DNA from: Spirochaetaceae bacterium
GTDB taxonomy: Bacteria; Spirochaetota; Spirochaetia; DSM-27196; PWMO01
Direction of reading: 5' to 3'
Length of the DNA stretch: 6,539 nucleotides
NCBI GenBank assembly: GCA_003558175.1
Contig: PWMO01000167.1
Span: 1-6,539, forward strand
A model generated the notes under the pieces. The model had not been told where the DNA came from. It ran no database searches and saw nothing but the letters and a program-made list of their open reading frames with translations. This document shows, piece after piece, positions 5,118 to 6,539 of this stretch. The translations under genes and the position numbers were made by a program. Each line of letters begins with the position of its first letter. Positions within the stretch are counted from its first letter, which is position 1.

Positions 5118-6539
5118 GTGGTCAAAAAGGATTTCCCCGCGGTTCACTTCTATGACCAGGATTTCGTAGACATCTACAACCAGACTTGGGCCTGGATTCA
5201 AGATTTTCAGCAGAAAGGAACCGTTCGCAGCAAGCTACAGCCGCGCTATTTCAATTACGGCGAGAACAAATCGATAAACCAGTTTGAAGCCATATTCTCA
5301 ACGTTCTACCTGGTGTACAGCAACCGGATTCTGCCGGCAGCGCCGCAGCTGGACAACTTCTACGGCAAGCAGGAGTCCTCCGGAGCCATCCGCTGTGAGT
5401 ACGGCACGAAGGACGGCAAGCCCATTTTTGCCAAAGACAACTCAGAGGGCGTAGCGCCACCGCTGTTTTCGTGGGCAGAGTTCAACATGTACCACAAGGT
5501 GGGCAACAAGAAGCGCATCAAAGAGGTGATGCCCGTTCTCGAGAAGTATTACACCTGGCTGGAAGACACCTTCAAACAGTCAAACGGTCTCTACTCGGTG
5601 CCGCCGGCCGCTACAATGATGACCAACAGCCCGCGCAAGGGCGCAAAGTACCCGGTGGATTTCAACGTTCAGCAGGCAATCAACGCGCTCTACATGGCTG
5701 AACTGGGCGATATCCTCAATGATAAAGAGATCAGCTTTCGCTACAAGCGGCACTACTTCTCGTTGAAGACGCGCATCAACAACCTGATGTGGAACGACGA
5801 GGTTGGGCTCTATTTCGACCTCGACAAGCACGAAGAACAGCTGACGGTCAAGACCATCGCATCGTTCTGGCCGTTGCTGGCGGAGCTGCCCAACGAGGCT
5901 CGCTTTGAGAAGATGCTGGCGCACCTCAAGAATCCAGACACGTTCGGTCTGGAGAACCCCTTCCCCACTCTGGCCGCGGACGAGGAAGAGTTCAGCGATA
6001 AGGGGATGGGGTTTCGCGGCTCGGTGTATCCTCCATTCACCTTCATGGTGATAAAGGGTCTCGAAAAGTACGGTGCCTACGAGCTTGCCCGAGAGTGTGC
6101 CATCCGGCATCTCTATTACATGCTCGACACGCTTCACCCGGAAGGGAGAGAGAAGGGTACCGTCTGGGAAGCTTATGCGCCGCGCCGTGACGGCCCGGCA
6201 CAGTGGCCCGGCAAGAAAGACTACCCGCGGCCGCTCTTCGTCACCTACACTGCGCTATCGACCATATCGCTGATGATCGAAAACGTGCTTGGACTCTACG
6301 TCAGCCTTCCGCGCAAGACCGTGGACTGGGTAGTGCCCACGCTGGAGATCATGGGAATCGAAAACCTCTCGCTTAAACGTAACATGATCACCATTCTGAG
6401 CAACAAGAGCAGTCGCGGCTGGGAGATCCGGCTCGAAAGCGAGAAACTCTACTATTTCACGATAGATATTCTGCGTCAAAAGAAAAAGACCCTGCCGATC
6501 CCCTCCGGCAAATGCTCCATGCTGATCGACAAGCTGTAG
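5118..6539 (+). CDS. Trehalase/GH63/MGH1-like (alpha/alpha)6 glycoside hydrolase family protein
   Basis: This 473-residue protein is complete, from GTG at 5118 to the TAG that ends the window. It has no signal peptide or membrane segment, so it is cytoplasmic. By recalled family pattern it is a six-hairpin glycosidase of the MGH1-like/GH63/GH37 group. Matching blocks are PQLDNFYGKQ (76-85), FSWAEFNMYHKVG (117-129), MTNSPR (168-173), PVDFNVQQAINALYMAEL (179-196), VKTIASFWPLL (244-254), GFRGSVYPPFTFMVIKGL (298-315), GTVWEAYAP (347-355) and YTALSTISLMIENVLGL (377-393). Residues about 400-473 form a small beta-rich tail. E351 fits the general base. Where relatives have GMDN with the general-acid Asp, this protein has MMTN (Thr169). 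Where they have a WD pair and a WRG...W block, it has FE (56-57) and FRG...Y. The substrate is not predictable, and it may be catalytically altered. The classic trehalase signatures are absent. It is divergent from gatC and shows no functional link to it. Confidence 0.8.
   Translation: MVKKDFPAVHFYDQDFVDIYNQTWAWIQDFQQKGTVRSKLQPRYFNYGENKSINQFEAIFSTFYLVYSNRILPAAPQLDNFYGKQESSGAIRCEYGTKDGKPIFAKDNSEGVAPPLFSWAEFNMYHKVGNKKRIKEVMPVLEKYYTWLEDTFKQSNGLYSVPPAATMMTNSPRKGAKYPVDFNVQQAINALYMAELGDILNDKEISFRYKRHYFSLKTRINNLMWNDEVGLYFDLDKHEEQLTVKTIASFWPLLAELPNEARFEKMLAHLKNPDTFGLENPFPTLAADEEEFSDKGMGFRGSVYPPFTFMVIKGLEKYGAYELARECAIRHLYYMLDTLHPEGREKGTVWEAYAPRRDGPAQWPGKKDYPRPLFVTYTALSTISLMIENVLGLYVSLPRKTVDWVVPTLEIMGIENLSLKRNMITILSNKSSRGWEIRLESEKLYYFTIDILRQKKKTLPIPSGKCSMLIDKL

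Noticed and set aside
5580..6137. Minus-strand open frame of 185 codons inside the glycosidase-like gene
   Set aside because: Antisense to a frame with clear family motifs, a promoter and a ribosome site; its own translation is not recognisable.

Overview
This GC-rich bacterial window holds a four-gene tRNA-dependent amidation operon on the minus strand, reading leftward from about 4905 to past position 1. A divergently transcribed glycoside-hydrolase-like gene lies on the plus strand (5118-6539). The promoters are ordinary sigma-70 type and the genes are tightly packed. The organism cannot be named from the sequence. A free-living GC-rich bacterium, possibly a spirochaete, is my loose guess and should carry little weight.

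The operon order is gatC (4625-4903), gatA (3070-4545), an unusually long gatB (640-3066), then aspS (643 to beyond the left edge). GatA and GatB are separated by 3 nt, and gatB and aspS share an ATGA stop/start overlap. gatC and gatA have a 79-nt gap. Together these encode an indirect route to Asn-tRNA(Asn). The aspartyl-tRNA synthetase is of the archaeal/eukaryotic type. It carries His23 and Pro72 at the two positions that separate nondiscriminating from discriminating enzymes of this type, so it probably charges both tRNA(Asp) and tRNA(Asn) with Asp. GatCAB would then amidate Asp-tRNA(Asn).

The most unusual feature is the gatB product. It is 808 residues long instead of the usual 470-500. 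Residues 1 to about 471 are a complete GatB. Residues from about 472 to 808 are an L-asparaginase/GatD-like domain joined with essentially no linker. GatD is the amidase partner of the archaeal GatDE amidotransferase, so this one protein joins the bacterial and archaeal arrangements, while a separate GatA with an intact catalytic triad is also present. The fused domain keeps the HGTDT motif and a candidate lysine, but the nucleophilic threonine of the GGT motif is alanine (A483). It may therefore be a catalytically dead, structural or sensory domain.

The 214-bp divergent spacer (4904-5117) holds a strong-looking gatC promoter placed so close to the ATG that the mRNA would be nearly leaderless. 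It also holds two tandem promoters facing the plus-strand gene. That gene encodes a 473-residue cytoplasmic (alpha/alpha)6 protein of the trehalase/GH63/MGH1-like group. It keeps the expected general base (E351) but has Thr169 where the general-acid Asp is expected, plus several other aromatic and acidic swaps, so its substrate or activity is open.
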